Assembly (NCBI RefSeq): GCF_900103785.1
Contig: NZ_FNHE01000003.1
Span: 248,001-312,000, forward strand
Source of the DNA: Geodermatophilus siccatus
Lineage (GTDB): Bacteria; Actinomycetota; Actinomycetes; Mycobacteriales; Geodermatophilaceae
Direction: 5' to 3'
DNA length: 64,000 nt
Shown here: positions 32,212-40,937 of the stretch, one piece after another
How positions within the stretch are numbered: position 1 is the first letter of the stretch
Layout of the letters: the number at the start of each line of letters is the position of its first letter
Notes under the pieces: generated by a model
The model's database searches: none
The model's input: only the letters and a program-made list of their open reading frames with translations
Told to the model about the DNA's origin: nothing
Program-made: the position numbers and the translations under genes

Positions 32212-33099
32212 TCACGGGGTCGGGGTGCCGCCGATGTCGTCGAGCTCCTCGAGCTCCCGCGGGCCGAGCACGAGCATCCCGGCGGCCAGGTTTTCCTCCA
32301 GGTGGGCCACCGACGAGGTGCCCGGGATGAGCAGCAGGTTGGGGCTGCGGGCCAGCAGCCAGGCCAGCGCGACCTGCATCGGGGAGGCCTCCAGCCGCCG
32401 GGCCACCGTCTCCAACGCCGCGGACTGCAGCGGCGTGAAGCCGCCGAGCGGGAAGAACGGCACGTAGGGGACGCCCTCGCGGGCCAGCGCGTCCACCATC
32501 GGGTCGTCGTGCCGGTGCACCAGGTTGTAGTGGTTCTGCACGCACACGACCGGGGCGATCGACCGGGCCTCGGCCAGCTGCTGCGTCGTCACGTTGCTGA
32601 CCCCGAGGTGCCGGACCAGCCCCTCGTCCCGCAGAGCGGCGAGCGCCTCGAACGGCTCGGCCAGCGACCGCTCGACCGGCTCGGAGAAGCCGGGCATGCG
32701 CAGGTTCACGACGTCCATCACCTCCACGCCGAGGTCGCGCAGGTTGTCCTCGACCGCCCGGCGCAGCTGCTCGGGGGCCAGCGCCTCGGGCCACTCGCCG
32801 GCCGGGGTCCGCTCGGCGCCGACCTTCGTGACGATCGTCAGGTCCTCGGGGTAGGGGTGCAGCGCCTCGCGGATGATCTCGTTGGTCACGTGCGGGCCGT
32901 AGTAGTCGCTGGTGTCGATGTGGTCGACGCCGAGCTCCACCGCCCGGCGCAGGACGGCGACGGCGGCGGCGCGGTCGGCCGGCGGACCCATGACGTGCGG
33001 GCCGGCCAGCTGCATCGCGCCGTAGCCGATCCGGTTGACCGACCGGTCGCCGAGGGCGAACCGGCCGGAGCGTTCCGCGGTGGGGGTCGGGGTCGTCAT
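32212..33099 (-). CDS. Aldo/keto reductase
   Basis: 295-residue TIM-barrel AKR. Segments: RIGYGAMQLAGPHVMGPPAD, catalytic Asp and Tyr in GVDHIDTSDYYGPHVTNEI (about 57-75), Lys in LTIVTKVGAER, cofactor-end LLIPGTSSVAHLEENLAAG. The usual catalytic His (LLQLH) is replaced here: VMDVVNLRMPG has Asn-Leu-Arg. Reduces unknown carbonyl compounds with NADPH. Starts 29 bp after the MFS gene stop, so likely the same transcript. A paralogue lies at 62818. Confidence 0.88.
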   Translation of the reverse strand: MTTPTPTAERSGRFALGDRSVNRIGYGAMQLAGPHVMGPPADRAAAVAVLRRAVELGVDHIDTSDYYGPHVTNEIIREALHPYPEDLTIVTKVGAERTPAGEWPEALAPEQLRRAVEDNLRDLGVEVMDVVNLRMPGFSEPVERSLAEPFEALAALRDEGLVRHLGVSNVTTQQLAEARSIAPVVCVQNHYNLVHRHDDPMVDALAREGVPYVPFFPLGGFTPLQSAALETVARRLEASPMQVALAWLLARSPNLLLIPGTSSVAHLEENLAAGMLVLGPRELEELDDIGGTPTP

Positions 33100-33128
33100 G
33101 ACCGGGCCCTACCCCGGCCGTCGGCCGG

Positions 33129-34331
33129 TCAGGCGGCGGTGCGGCACTCCGCGGGGACGGCGTCCGCACCGGCCGTCGTCGGCACCCGGTCGCGCCGGTC
33201 GGCCGCCCGCACGACGACGGCGATCCCGGCGCCGGCCAGCGCCAGGGCCGCGCCCACCCAGATCGGGGCGGTGTAGCCCAGGCCCCCCGACAGCACCGCC
33301 GCGCCGAGCGCCGCGCCCAGGGCGTTGGCCGCGTTGAACGCGCCCTGGTTGGCCGCGGAGACCAGGCTGCCGCCGCGCACCCGTGCGGCCTCGATGACGC
33401 CGTTCAGCACCACCGGGCCCAGCCCGAACGCCAGCGCGCCGAACAGCACCAGCAGCACGACGGCGGCGACCGGGGTGCGGGCCACCAGGGCGAACGCGGC
33501 CAGGACGACGGCGGTGGCCAGCAGGCCGACCGTGACGAGGGAGAAGCCGTAGCGGTCGCCCAGCCGGCCGCCGACGAGGGTGCCCACGGTGGTGCCGACG
33601 CCGAAGAGCGCCAGCACCGGCGTCACCCACTCCACGGGCAGGCCGCCCAGCTCGGTGAGGATCGGGCTGACGTAGCTGTAGACGGCGAACAACGCGGAGA
33701 AACCGACCATCGTCAGGCCCAGCACCAGCCACACCTGACCGCGGCGGAAGGCGGCCAGCTCGGTGCGCAGGTCGCCGGGCTCACCCAGCTCGGCCGGCAT
33801 CCAGGTCAGCAGCCCGGCGATGGTGACCAGGCCGATGACGGCGATGGCGGCGAACACCAGCCGCCAGGTGGTCTGCTGCGCGACGAACGTGCCCAGCGGG
33901 ACGCCGACGACGTTGGCCACGGTCAGCCCGCTGATCATCAGCGAGATCGCGCTGGTGGCCCGCTCGGGCGCGACCAGCCGGCGGGCGGCGACGGCGCCGA
34001 CGCCGAAGAAGGAGCCGTGCGCCAGGGCGGTGAGCACCCGGGCGGCGGCGAGCGTCTCGTAGGTGGGCGCCACCGCCGACAGGGCGTTGCCGACGACGAA
34101 CAGCACCATGAGGCCGACGAGGGTCTGCCGCGGCGGGAAGCGCACGCCGAGCGCGGTCAGGGTGGGTGCTCCCACGACGACGCCGACTGCGTAGGCGGAG
34201 ATGAGCAGGCCGACCGACGGCACCGAGACCCCGAGGCCCTCGGCGACCTCGGGCAGCATGCCCATCACGACGAACTCGGTGGTGCCGATGCCGAAGGCGC
34301 CGATGGCGAGGGCGAGCAGGGCGCGGGGCAC
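33129..34331 (-). CDS. MFS drug/sugar exporter (DHA1, AraJ-like)
   Basis: 400 residues, twelve membrane helices. Opening LLALAIGAFGIGTTEFVVMG then MLPEVAEGLGVSVPSVGLLI is typical of the AraJ/YdhP branch; the motif-A loop appears in changed form as FPPRQTLVG, and GGRLGDRYG lies in the second half. Likely exports sugars or drugs by proton antiport. GTG 34331 has GGAG upstream. Transcribed with the aldo/keto reductase that follows it. Confidence 0.87.
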   Translation of the reverse strand: MPRALLALAIGAFGIGTTEFVVMGMLPEVAEGLGVSVPSVGLLISAYAVGVVVGAPTLTALGVRFPPRQTLVGLMVLFVVGNALSAVAPTYETLAAARVLTALAHGSFFGVGAVAARRLVAPERATSAISLMISGLTVANVVGVPLGTFVAQQTTWRLVFAAIAVIGLVTIAGLLTWMPAELGEPGDLRTELAAFRRGQVWLVLGLTMVGFSALFAVYSYVSPILTELGGLPVEWVTPVLALFGVGTTVGTLVGGRLGDRYGFSLVTVGLLATAVVLAAFALVARTPVAAVVLLVLFGALAFGLGPVVLNGVIEAARVRGGSLVSAANQGAFNAANALGAALGAAVLSGGLGYTAPIWVGAALALAGAGIAVVVRAADRRDRVPTTAGADAVPAECRTAA

Positions 34332-34528
34332 GGGGCGGCTCCAGGACGATGCGGTATCCGGGTGGGGCTCGGACTGCGTCGTCCTGCCGGGGTGTTCCCT
34401 CCCGACCCTGCCAGGGTCCTTGGTCCCGTGCCCCGGTGGGTGGGGGTGCGACCGGTCACAGGCCGGCCGGGCGGCCGCTCGACGCGCGGCGGGGGCCGGC
34501 CACGAGCGCCGGCCCCCGTCGCGTCAGG

Positions 34529-35710
34529 TCAGGGCCTGAGCAGGACCTTGACCGCGCCGTCCCGCTTCTCGCGGAAGTCCGCGTAGGCCTGCGGCGCCTG
34601 CTCCAGCGGCACGTGGTGGGTGGCGAAGTCGTCGACGCCCAGCGGGTCGCCCTCGGTGAGGATCGGCAGGATGTCGGGCACCCAGCGCCACACGTTGGCC
34701 TGGCCCATGCGCAGCTGGATCTGCTTGTCGAACATCCGCATGAGCGGCACGGGGTCGGTCGCCCCGCCGTAGACGCCCGACAGGGAGATCGTCCCGCCGC
34801 GGCGGACCGCGTCGATGGCGGTGTTGAAGGCGGCCAGCCGATCGATGCCGACCACCTGCATGACCTTCTCCATGACCGCGTCCGGCACGACCGCGGTCGC
34901 CTTCTGGGCGATGCTCGCCAGCGGGGAGCCGTGCGCCTCCATGCCGACGGCGTCGATCACCGCGTCGGCGCCGCGCCCGGCGGTCGCGTCCTGGATCTGC
35001 TGCACGACGTCGTCCTTGTCCGTCGAGCGGATGACGTGCGTGCCGCGCGCGGCGGCCCGGGCGATCCGCTCCGGGACGACGTCGGAGGCGTACACGTCGT
35101 CGATGCCCAGGTGGTGGGCGATGCGGGTGCACATGTCGCCGATCGGGCCCAGGCCCAGGACGAGCAGCGTGCCGCCGGGCGGCGTCGCCGCGTACTGCAC
35201 CGCCTGCCAGGCGGTCGGCAGCACGTCGGAGAGGTAGACGAACCGGTCGTCGGGCAGCCCCTCGGGGACCTTGATCGGCAGCGTGTTGCCGAAGGGCACC
35301 CGCAGGTACTCGGCCTGCCCGCCGGGCACCTGGCCGTAGAGCTTGGTGTAGCCGAACAGCGAGGCGCCGAAGCCCTGCTCGCGGTTCTGCGTCGTCTCGC
35401 ACTGGGACTGCAGGCCCTGCGAGCACATCCAGCAGGTGCCGCAGGAGATGTTGAAGGGGACGACGACCCGGTCGCCGGGCCGGACGGCGGTGACCTCCGG
35501 GCCGACCTCGCGGACGACGCCCATGGGCTCGTGGCCCATCACGTCGCCGACCGTCATGAACGGCGCCATGACCTCGATGAGGTGGAGGTCGGACCCGCAG
35601 ATGCCGCTCGAGGTGACCTCGACGACGACGTCGGTGGGGTCCTTGATCGTGGGGTCCGGGACGGTGTCCACCCGGACGTCGGCTCGGCCGTGCCAGGTCA
35701 CTGCGCGCAT
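34529..35710 (-). CDS. Zinc-dependent formaldehyde-dehydrogenase-like ADH
   Basis: 393-residue medium-chain dehydrogenase. Catalytic zinc ligands lie in SSGICGSDLHL and MGHEPMGVV (about 36-66); structural-zinc cysteines in NISCGTCWMCSQGLQSQCE (about 89-107). The NAD fold motif is LLVLGLGPIGDMCTRIAHHL. Length and GQAEYLRVPFGN fit the glutathione-independent formaldehyde dehydrogenase group. ATG 35710 gives MRAVTWHGRADVRV. Adjacent genes do not explain a pathway; detoxification of aldehydes is a family-level inference. Confidence 0.9.
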   Translation of the reverse strand: MRAVTWHGRADVRVDTVPDPTIKDPTDVVVEVTSSGICGSDLHLIEVMAPFMTVGDVMGHEPMGVVREVGPEVTAVRPGDRVVVPFNISCGTCWMCSQGLQSQCETTQNREQGFGASLFGYTKLYGQVPGGQAEYLRVPFGNTLPIKVPEGLPDDRFVYLSDVLPTAWQAVQYAATPPGGTLLVLGLGPIGDMCTRIAHHLGIDDVYASDVVPERIARAAARGTHVIRSTDKDDVVQQIQDATAGRGADAVIDAVGMEAHGSPLASIAQKATAVVPDAVMEKVMQVVGIDRLAAFNTAIDAVRRGGTISLSGVYGGATDPVPLMRMFDKQIQLRMGQANVWRWVPDILPILTEGDPLGVDDFATHHVPLEQAPQAYADFREKRDGAVKVLLRP

Positions 35711-36000
35711 GGGAGTGGGCTCCTCGGGAGGCGTCGACGGGTCTCGGACAAGGGCCTTCTGCCCCGACGTGATGTCCATCGCCCGTGTTTCGGCCCGAGA
35801 CGGCGTGTTCCTCACCCAGCGCCAGGTCGGTCGGACGCTCTGTCCAACCACCGCGGCGACCTCCGGTGAGCTCGGTCACTCACCGTGCTCGTATTCCCAC
35901 TCGTTCAGATCACGATTCGGTCACGACGTGTTTACATGGCTTCCGTCCGCTTCCCCCGGACCTCCGCACGACGACCCTGTCCCCTCCGGAAGCCAGGTGC

Positions 36001-36963
36001 ATGAGCCAGCTCCACCACGACCGTCCCGTCGACCAGGGCGAGACGGCCCCACACCACGTCCCGACGCGCCGCATGGGGGATGCGCGACCGTCGGACACCA
36101 CTCCCGAGGAGCTCCGGCTCACCGAGGTCACCGACCTCGCCGACCTCGCACAGCAGGCCGAGACCGTTGCCCGCGCCGGCATCGAGGACGTCCGCCAGGC
36201 ATCCGCCGCTCCGGTCGTGACTCGCGGACGACGGGGTCGCCGTCGTACCCGCGGGATCCCGGCGTCGGCCCGCCGTCCGGCCGCTTGCCTGGCCGCCGCG
36301 CTCGTCGGGGCCGGCGCCCTCGGTCTGTTCGCCGCCGGCGACCGTGTCGCCGAGGGGATCGACGTGGCCGAGAGCTCGTCGGTCAGCGTCGCCGCGGAGC
36401 TGGGGGTGGACGGAGGATCGCAACCGGTCCCCGAGGCCGATGCCACCGCCCGGCTCGGTGAGCTGACCGCCAGCCGCACCGCGCGGGAGGCCGAACAGGC
36501 CGCCGCCGCGCAGGCGCAGGCCGAGGCCGACCGGCTCGCCGCCGCGGCGATCGCGGAGGCCGCCCGCCCCGAGGCGGTGCTGCCCGTCGACGGCGCCCGG
36601 CTGAGCAGCGGCTTCGGGTCCCGGTGGGGCAGGCTGCACGCCGGCCTGGACTTCGCCGCGCCGATCGGCACGCCGGAGAAGGCCGCGATGGACGGCGTCG
36701 TGCTCGAGGCCGGCCCGGCCAGCGGCTACGGCCTGGCGGTCTTCGTCCAGCACGCCAACGGCGACGTCACCGCCTACGGCCACATGGAGGAGATCCTCGT
36801 GTCGCCCGGCCAGGTCGTCCGCGCGGGCGACACCATCGCGCTGCTCGGCAACCGCGGCCGGTCCACCGGCCCGCACCTGCACTTCGAGGTGCGCCTCGGC
36901 GGCCTCAACGGCGAGAAGGTCGACCCGGTGCCCTACCTGCGGGAGCGCGGCGTCCAGCTCTGA
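36001..36963 (+). CDS. M23 family (LytM/peptidase M23) cell-wall hydrolase
   Basis: 320 residues. A ~95-residue cytoplasmic, charged N-terminus with RGRRGRRRTRGIP precedes one membrane segment (ACLAAALVGAGALGLFAAGD, about 98-117), a coiled coil rich in Ala/Glu (TAREAEQAAAAQAQAEADRL), then the M23 domain: SSGFGSRWGRLHAGLDFAAP with HxxxD zinc ligands (about 200-219), AYGHMEEIL, and GPHLHFEVRLGG with HxH. It should cut peptidoglycan cross-links outside the membrane. ATG 36001. Confidence 0.9.
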   Translation: MSQLHHDRPVDQGETAPHHVPTRRMGDARPSDTTPEELRLTEVTDLADLAQQAETVARAGIEDVRQASAAPVVTRGRRGRRRTRGIPASARRPAACLAAALVGAGALGLFAAGDRVAEGIDVAESSSVSVAAELGVDGGSQPVPEADATARLGELTASRTAREAEQAAAAQAQAEADRLAAAAIAEAARPEAVLPVDGARLSSGFGSRWGRLHAGLDFAAPIGTPEKAAMDGVVLEAGPASGYGLAVFVQHANGDVTAYGHMEEILVSPGQVVRAGDTIALLGNRGRSTGPHLHFEVRLGGLNGEKVDPVPYLRERGVQL

Positions 36964-37071
36964 GGAACGCCCCCCTGCCCCCGCCACTCGCGGGAGGAGG
37001 ACCCCGTCCTCCCCGACCCCCGCGAGCCCGGGCCGGGACCCGGGACGGGGCCAGGGTCACTGCAGGGGGTC
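36962..37071. repeat. Composite palindromic repeat, copies 5 and 6 nested
   Basis: An outer copy opens AGGAACGCCCCCCTGCCCC at 36963 and closes with ACTGCAGGGGGTCG at about 37071. A second copy (GAGGACCCCGTCCTCCCC...CGCGAGCCCGGGCC...GGACGGGGCC) lies inside it. Directly after the M23 gene stop. Confidence 0.7.
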
Positions 37072-37143
37072 GTTCCGGCCCGTCACCAGGGCCGTGCGGG
37101 ACACTCGACCGTGCGGGACGCGACGGTGGGGGAGGGCCGGTTG

Positions 37144-38067
37144 ATGGGGCACGGGCACGACCACGGCGCGCCCACGGGAACCGCCTCGGCCGCGTACCGC
37201 CGCCGGCTGACCGTCGTCCTCGGCCTCACCGTCGCGATGGTGGCCGCGGAGATCGTCGGGGCGGTGGTCTCCGGGTCGCTGGCACTGCTCGCCGACGCCG
37301 GGCACATGGCCACCGACGCCCTGGGCCTCGGCCTGGCGCTGGGGGCGGTCTCGCTGGCCCAGCGCCCCGCCCGCGGACGCCGCACCTTCGGCTGGCAGCG
37401 CGCGGAGATCCTCGGCGCCGTCGCCAACGGCCTGCTGCTGGTCGCCGTCGCCGGCTACGTCGTCGTGGAGGCGGTCCGCCGGATCGGGGACCCGCCTGAG
37501 ATCGACTCCGGCGTGGTGCTCGCCGTCGCCGCGGTGGGCCTGGCCGTCAACCTCGCCGGCCTGGCGCTGCTGCACTCGGGCCGCTCGGCGTCCCTCGCCG
37601 TCCGCGGTGCCCACCTCGAGGTGCTCGGCGACGCGCTGGGCTCGGTCGCCGTCCTCGTCGCCGCCGTCGTCGTCGCGACCACCGGCTGGACGCCGGCCGA
37701 CACGGTGGCCTCCCTGCTCATCGCCGCGCTGGTGCTGCCGCGGGCGTGGTCGCTGCTGCGCGAGGCGGTCGACGTGCTGCTGGAGGCGGCGCCGCGCGGG
37801 GTGGACCTCGACGACGTGCGGGCACACGTCCTCAGGGTGGACGGCGTCGTCGGCGTCCACGACCTGCACGCCTGGACGATCACCTCGGGCCTGCCGGTGC
37901 TCTCCGCGCACGTCGTCGTCAGCGACGAGGCGCTGGCCGACGGCCACGGCGGGCGGGTGCTCGACGCGCTCTGCGCCTGCCTGGGGGACCACTTCGACGT
38001 CGAGCACTGCACCTTCCAGCTGGAGGCCGAGGCGCACGCCGGCCACGAGGCGCCGGTCCACGAGTGA
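37144..38067 (+). CDS. Cation diffusion facilitator (CzcD/ZitB-like) metal exporter
   Basis: 307 residues, six membrane helices and a cytoplasmic C-terminal domain. His-rich start MGHGHDHG; helix II motif LLADAGHMATDALGLGLALG and helix V GAHLEVLGDALGSVAVLVAA hold the HxxxD metal site pairs. The C-terminal ferredoxin-like part has VHDLHAWTITSGLPVLSAHV. Exports Zn2+/Co2+/Cd2+ by proton exchange. ATG 37144 is chosen for GGGGGAGGG seven bases away, over GTG 37111. Confidence 0.92.
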   Translation: MGHGHDHGAPTGTASAAYRRRLTVVLGLTVAMVAAEIVGAVVSGSLALLADAGHMATDALGLGLALGAVSLAQRPARGRRTFGWQRAEILGAVANGLLLVAVAGYVVVEAVRRIGDPPEIDSGVVLAVAAVGLAVNLAGLALLHSGRSASLAVRGAHLEVLGDALGSVAVLVAAVVVATTGWTPADTVASLLIAALVLPRAWSLLREAVDVLLEAAPRGVDLDDVRAHVLRVDGVVGVHDLHAWTITSGLPVLSAHVVVSDEALADGHGGRVLDALCACLGDHFDVEHCTFQLEAEAHAGHEAPVHE

Positions 38068-38113
38068 AGGACCCCCTCGCCTCGCTCCGCTCGGGGGCCC
38101 TGCGAGGGGGCCG
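38067..38113. repeat. Intergenic palindromic repeat, copy 7
   Basis: AAGGACCCCCTCGCCTCGC...CTCGGGGGCCCTGCGAGG, GGGCCG, directly after the CDF stop. Confidence 0.7.
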
Positions 38114-38175
38114 TTCCACCACGTCGCCTGGTGGGACAGTGGGGTCGCAGGTGGACGGCACGGCAGGAGGCAGCG

Positions 38176-39132
38176 GTGGACCACGGTCATCACTCGGGCA
38201 TGTGGGTGCCCGCGGAGCCGCCGACCTGGGGGCGGATGTTCCTGCCGCACCTCGACGGCTGGTCGTGGTTGGCGGTGCTGAGCCTGCTCGGGCTCGTCGG
38301 CTACCTGGTCGCGGTCGTGCTCCTGCGCCGCACGGGTGTGGCCTGGCCGTGGTGGCGGACGGCGTCCTGGGTGGCCGGCTGTGCCGCGCTGTTCGCGGTG
38401 ACCGGCACCTGGCTCAACGGCTACGGCATGGTGCTGTTCAGCGTGCACATGGCCCAGCACATGGTGCTGTCGATGGTGGTGCCGATCCTGCTGCTGGTCG
38501 GTGCCCCGGTGACCCTCGCGCTGCGGACCCTGCCGCGCGGCAAGCGGCTGGCCGGCGTCCCGCGGGCGCTGCTGCTCGACGCGCTGCACAGCCGGGTCGC
38601 CCGCGTGCTGTCGCACCCGGCGTTCACGCTGCCGCTGTTCCTGGCCAGCCTCTACGCGGTCTACTTCACGCCGCTGTTCGACGCGCTCATGGCCAACCCG
38701 GTGGGCCACCAGTTCATGCTGGCCCACTTCACGGTGACCGGGCTGCTGTTCTTCGGCCCGATCCTGGCCCAGGACCCCTGGCCCCGGACGGCGGGCCACG
38801 GCGGCCGGATCGTCGAGCTGCTGCTCCCGATGCCGTTCCACGCCTTCTTCGGCGTCGCGATCCTGATGGCCGGCTCGCTGGTGGTGGAGACCTTCGCCGA
38901 CCCGCCGGCCGGCTGGGGCGTCGACCCGCTGTCGGACCAGCAGACCGCCGGGAGCATCGCCTGGTCCTTCGGCGAGATCCCGACGGTCTTCGTCCTGGCG
39001 GTCGTGCTGTTCGCCTGGATGGGCTCCGAGCAGCGGAAGGCCCGCCGCCTCGACCGGGTCGCCGAGCGCACCCAGGACGCCGAGCTCGCCGCCTACAACG
39101 AGCGCCTCAAGTCCCTCGCCGAGCGGGGTTGA
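38176..39132 (+). CDS. ctaG: Cytochrome c oxidase assembly protein, CtaG (caa3) family
   Basis: 318 residues, about seven membrane helices. Matches Caa3_CtaG: LNGYGMVLFSVHMAQHMVLS then MVVPILLLVGAPVTLAL (conserved His residues in HMAQHM, about 92-97), SLYAVYFTPLFDALMANPVG, HQFMLAHFTVTGLLFFGPI, LLLPMPFHAFFGVAILM. Delivers copper to cytochrome oxidase; ctaD is 2.8 kb downstream. GTG 38176 follows AGGAGG. The C-terminal tail is charged and helical. Confidence 0.9.
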   Translation: MDHGHHSGMWVPAEPPTWGRMFLPHLDGWSWLAVLSLLGLVGYLVAVVLLRRTGVAWPWWRTASWVAGCAALFAVTGTWLNGYGMVLFSVHMAQHMVLSMVVPILLLVGAPVTLALRTLPRGKRLAGVPRALLLDALHSRVARVLSHPAFTLPLFLASLYAVYFTPLFDALMANPVGHQFMLAHFTVTGLLFFGPILAQDPWPRTAGHGGRIVELLLPMPFHAFFGVAILMAGSLVVETFADPPAGWGVDPLSDQQTAGSIAWSFGEIPTVFVLAVVLFAWMGSEQRKARRLDRVAERTQDAELAAYNERLKSLAERG

Positions 39133-39192
39133 GCCACCGCGGCGGGGCACCGCGGTTGGCCGCCGTGTCGTCCGGGGGACGACGATGTCGTC

Positions 39193-39696
39193 GTGCCGGT
39201 ATCCCTGGTGTTCACCGCGGACACGCACGTCCCGAAGCGGGCGCGTGACCTCCCTCCTGCGCTGTGGGCCGCGATCGACGCGGCGGACGTCGTCGTGCAC
39301 GCCGGCGACTGGGTGGACGTCGCGCTGCTCGACCGGTTCGAGGAGCGCGCCTCCCGGCTGGTCGCCGTCCACGGCAACAACGACCACGGCCCGCTGCGCG
39401 AGCGGCTGCCCGAGGTGGCCCGCGCCGAGGTCGGCGGCATCCGGCTGGCCGTCGTCCACGAGACCGGCGACAGGCGAGGCCGCGAGGCCCGCTGTGCCGC
39501 CCGCTTCCCCGATGCCGACCTGCTGGTGTTCGGGCACAGCCACATCCCCTGGGACACCACCGCCGACACCGGCCTGCGGCTGCTGAACCCCGGCTCGCCC
39601 ACCGACCGGCGCCGGCAGCCGCACGGCACCTTCGTCACCGCGGTGGCCGACGCCGGCGTGCTGCGCGACGTGACCCTCCACCCGGTCGTGAGGTGA
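39193..39696 (+). CDS. Metallophosphoesterase (YfcE/MJ0936-like)
   Basis: 167-residue calcineurin-fold phosphodiesterase. All metal motifs are seen in order: FTADTHVPKRA (usual DxH, about 8-10), HAGDWVD, HGNNDHGPLRE, HETGDRRG and FGHSHIPW. Small stand-alone members hydrolyse phosphodiesters such as cyclic nucleotides in vitro; the in vivo substrate is unknown. GTG 39193. Its stop overlaps the MFS start (GTGA), the first of two such overlaps in this three-gene operon. Confidence 0.88.
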   Translation: MPVSLVFTADTHVPKRARDLPPALWAAIDAADVVVHAGDWVDVALLDRFEERASRLVAVHGNNDHGPLRERLPEVARAEVGGIRLAVVHETGDRRGREARCAARFPDADLLVFGHSHIPWDTTADTGLRLLNPGSPTDRRRQPHGTFVTAVADAGVLRDVTLHPVVR

Positions 39697-40937
39697 CGGC
39701 CGCCACCGGCGGCAGCACGGGAGGCACGGCTCGCTGGCGCCACCTCGGGGTCAGCCTGGTCGGGCTGGTCGCCGCGTGCGCGGTCCAGAACGGGCTGCCC
39801 TTCCTCACCGTCGCCCTCCGCGCGGAGGGGCTCTCCCTCGCCGCGATCGGCCTGCTGGTCAGCGCCCCCACGGCCGGCCTGGTGCTGAGCCTGCTCGCCT
39901 GGGGCGCGGCGGCCGACCGGTACGGCGAGCGGGTGGTGCTCAGCGCCGGGCTCGGCGTCGCCGCGGCCGCCATGACCGGCGCCGCCCTGGCCGGCACCCC
40001 GGTCGCCACGGGGCTGTGGCTGCTGCTCGCCGGTGCCGGCAGCGCCTCGGTGCACGCGGCCAGCGGGCGGCTGGTGCTCGGCTGGTTCCCCGCCTCGCAG
40101 CGCGGCCTGGCCATGGGGGTGCGCCAGGCGGGCCAGCCGATCGGCGTGGGGCTGGCGGCCTTCGCGCTGCCGCGGCTGGCCGAGGACGGCCCGGGGACGG
40201 CGTTCGCCGCGCTCGCCGCCGGCTGCGCGGTCACCGCCGTCCTCGTCGGGGTGCTGGTGCGCGACCCGGCGCGACCCGTGCCGGCCCCGGGTGCGCCGCG
40301 GGCGGCCTCGCCCTACCGCTCGCCGGTGCTGTGGCGGGTGCACGCGGCCAGCACGCTGCTCGTCGTCCCGCAGTTCGTGGTGGCGGCCTTCAGCTTCGAC
40401 TTCCTGGTGCGGGGGGCCGGGTGGTCGACCGCCGGGGCCGGCACGCTGCTCGCGGTCACCCAGTTCGGCGGGGCGGCCGCGCGGCTCGGTGCGGGCGCGT
40501 GGTCGGACCGCGCGGGCAGCCGGGTGCGGCCGCTGCGCCTGGTCTCGATCGCGGTGGCCGCCGTCGTCGGGGTGCTGGCCGTCGTCGCCGTCGTCACCCC
40601 GGACGTCCTGGCCCCGGCCGCCGCCGCCGTGGCCGTCGTCTGCGCCGCCGTCGTCACGGTGAGCCCGAACGGGATCGCGTTCACCTCCGTCGCCGAGCAG
40701 GCCGGCAGCGCCTGGGCCGGGCGGGCGCTGGGCGCGCACAACACCGCGCAGAACCTCTCCGCCTCCCTCACCGTGCCGCTGGCCGCGCTGCTCGTCGACA
40801 GCGGGCCCGGCTACCCGGCGGCGTTCGCGGCCGGTGCCGTGGCGGCGGCCCTGGCTGTCGGTGTGGTGCCGGGCCGGGCGGCCGAGGCGTCCTCCCGCGG
40901 CGCCCCGCGGGCGGCCGACCCGGCTCCGAGCCGGTGA
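39693..40937 (+). CDS. MFS transporter
   Basis: 414 residues, twelve membrane helices. RHLGVSLVGLVAACAVQNGL opens helix 1; AADRYGERVVLSAGLG is the motif-A loop; WFPASQRGLAMGVRQAGQPI in helix 5 is a strong MFS signature; SDRAGSRVRPLRLV is the second motif-A equivalent. Substrate unknown. GTG 39693 overlaps the phosphoesterase stop and its TGA overlaps the methyltransferase GTG, so all three are coupled. Confidence 0.88.
   Translation: MTAATGGSTGGTARWRHLGVSLVGLVAACAVQNGLPFLTVALRAEGLSLAAIGLLVSAPTAGLVLSLLAWGAAADRYGERVVLSAGLGVAAAAMTGAALAGTPVATGLWLLLAGAGSASVHAASGRLVLGWFPASQRGLAMGVRQAGQPIGVGLAAFALPRLAEDGPGTAFAALAAGCAVTAVLVGVLVRDPARPVPAPGAPRAASPYRSPVLWRVHAASTLLVVPQFVVAAFSFDFLVRGAGWSTAGAGTLLAVTQFGGAAARLGAGAWSDRAGSRVRPLRLVSIAVAAVVGVLAVVAVVTPDVLAPAAAAVAVVCAAVVTVSPNGIAFTSVAEQAGSAWAGRALGAHNTAQNLSASLTVPLAALLVDSGPGYPAAFAAGAVAAALAVGVVPGRAAEASSRGAPRAADPAPSR

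Noticed and set aside
35860-36000. c-di-AMP (ydaO/yuaA) riboswitch before the M23 peptidase
   Set aside because: Such riboswitches precede many actinobacterial wall hydrolases, but only a simple CGGTGAG/CTCACCG hairpin is present and the conserved ydaO motifs are not.
37057-39681. 874-codon minus-strand open frame
   Set aside because: Antisense of the CDF exporter, ctaG and metallophosphoesterase genes; the His/Gln/Arg-rich composition is a typical shadow.
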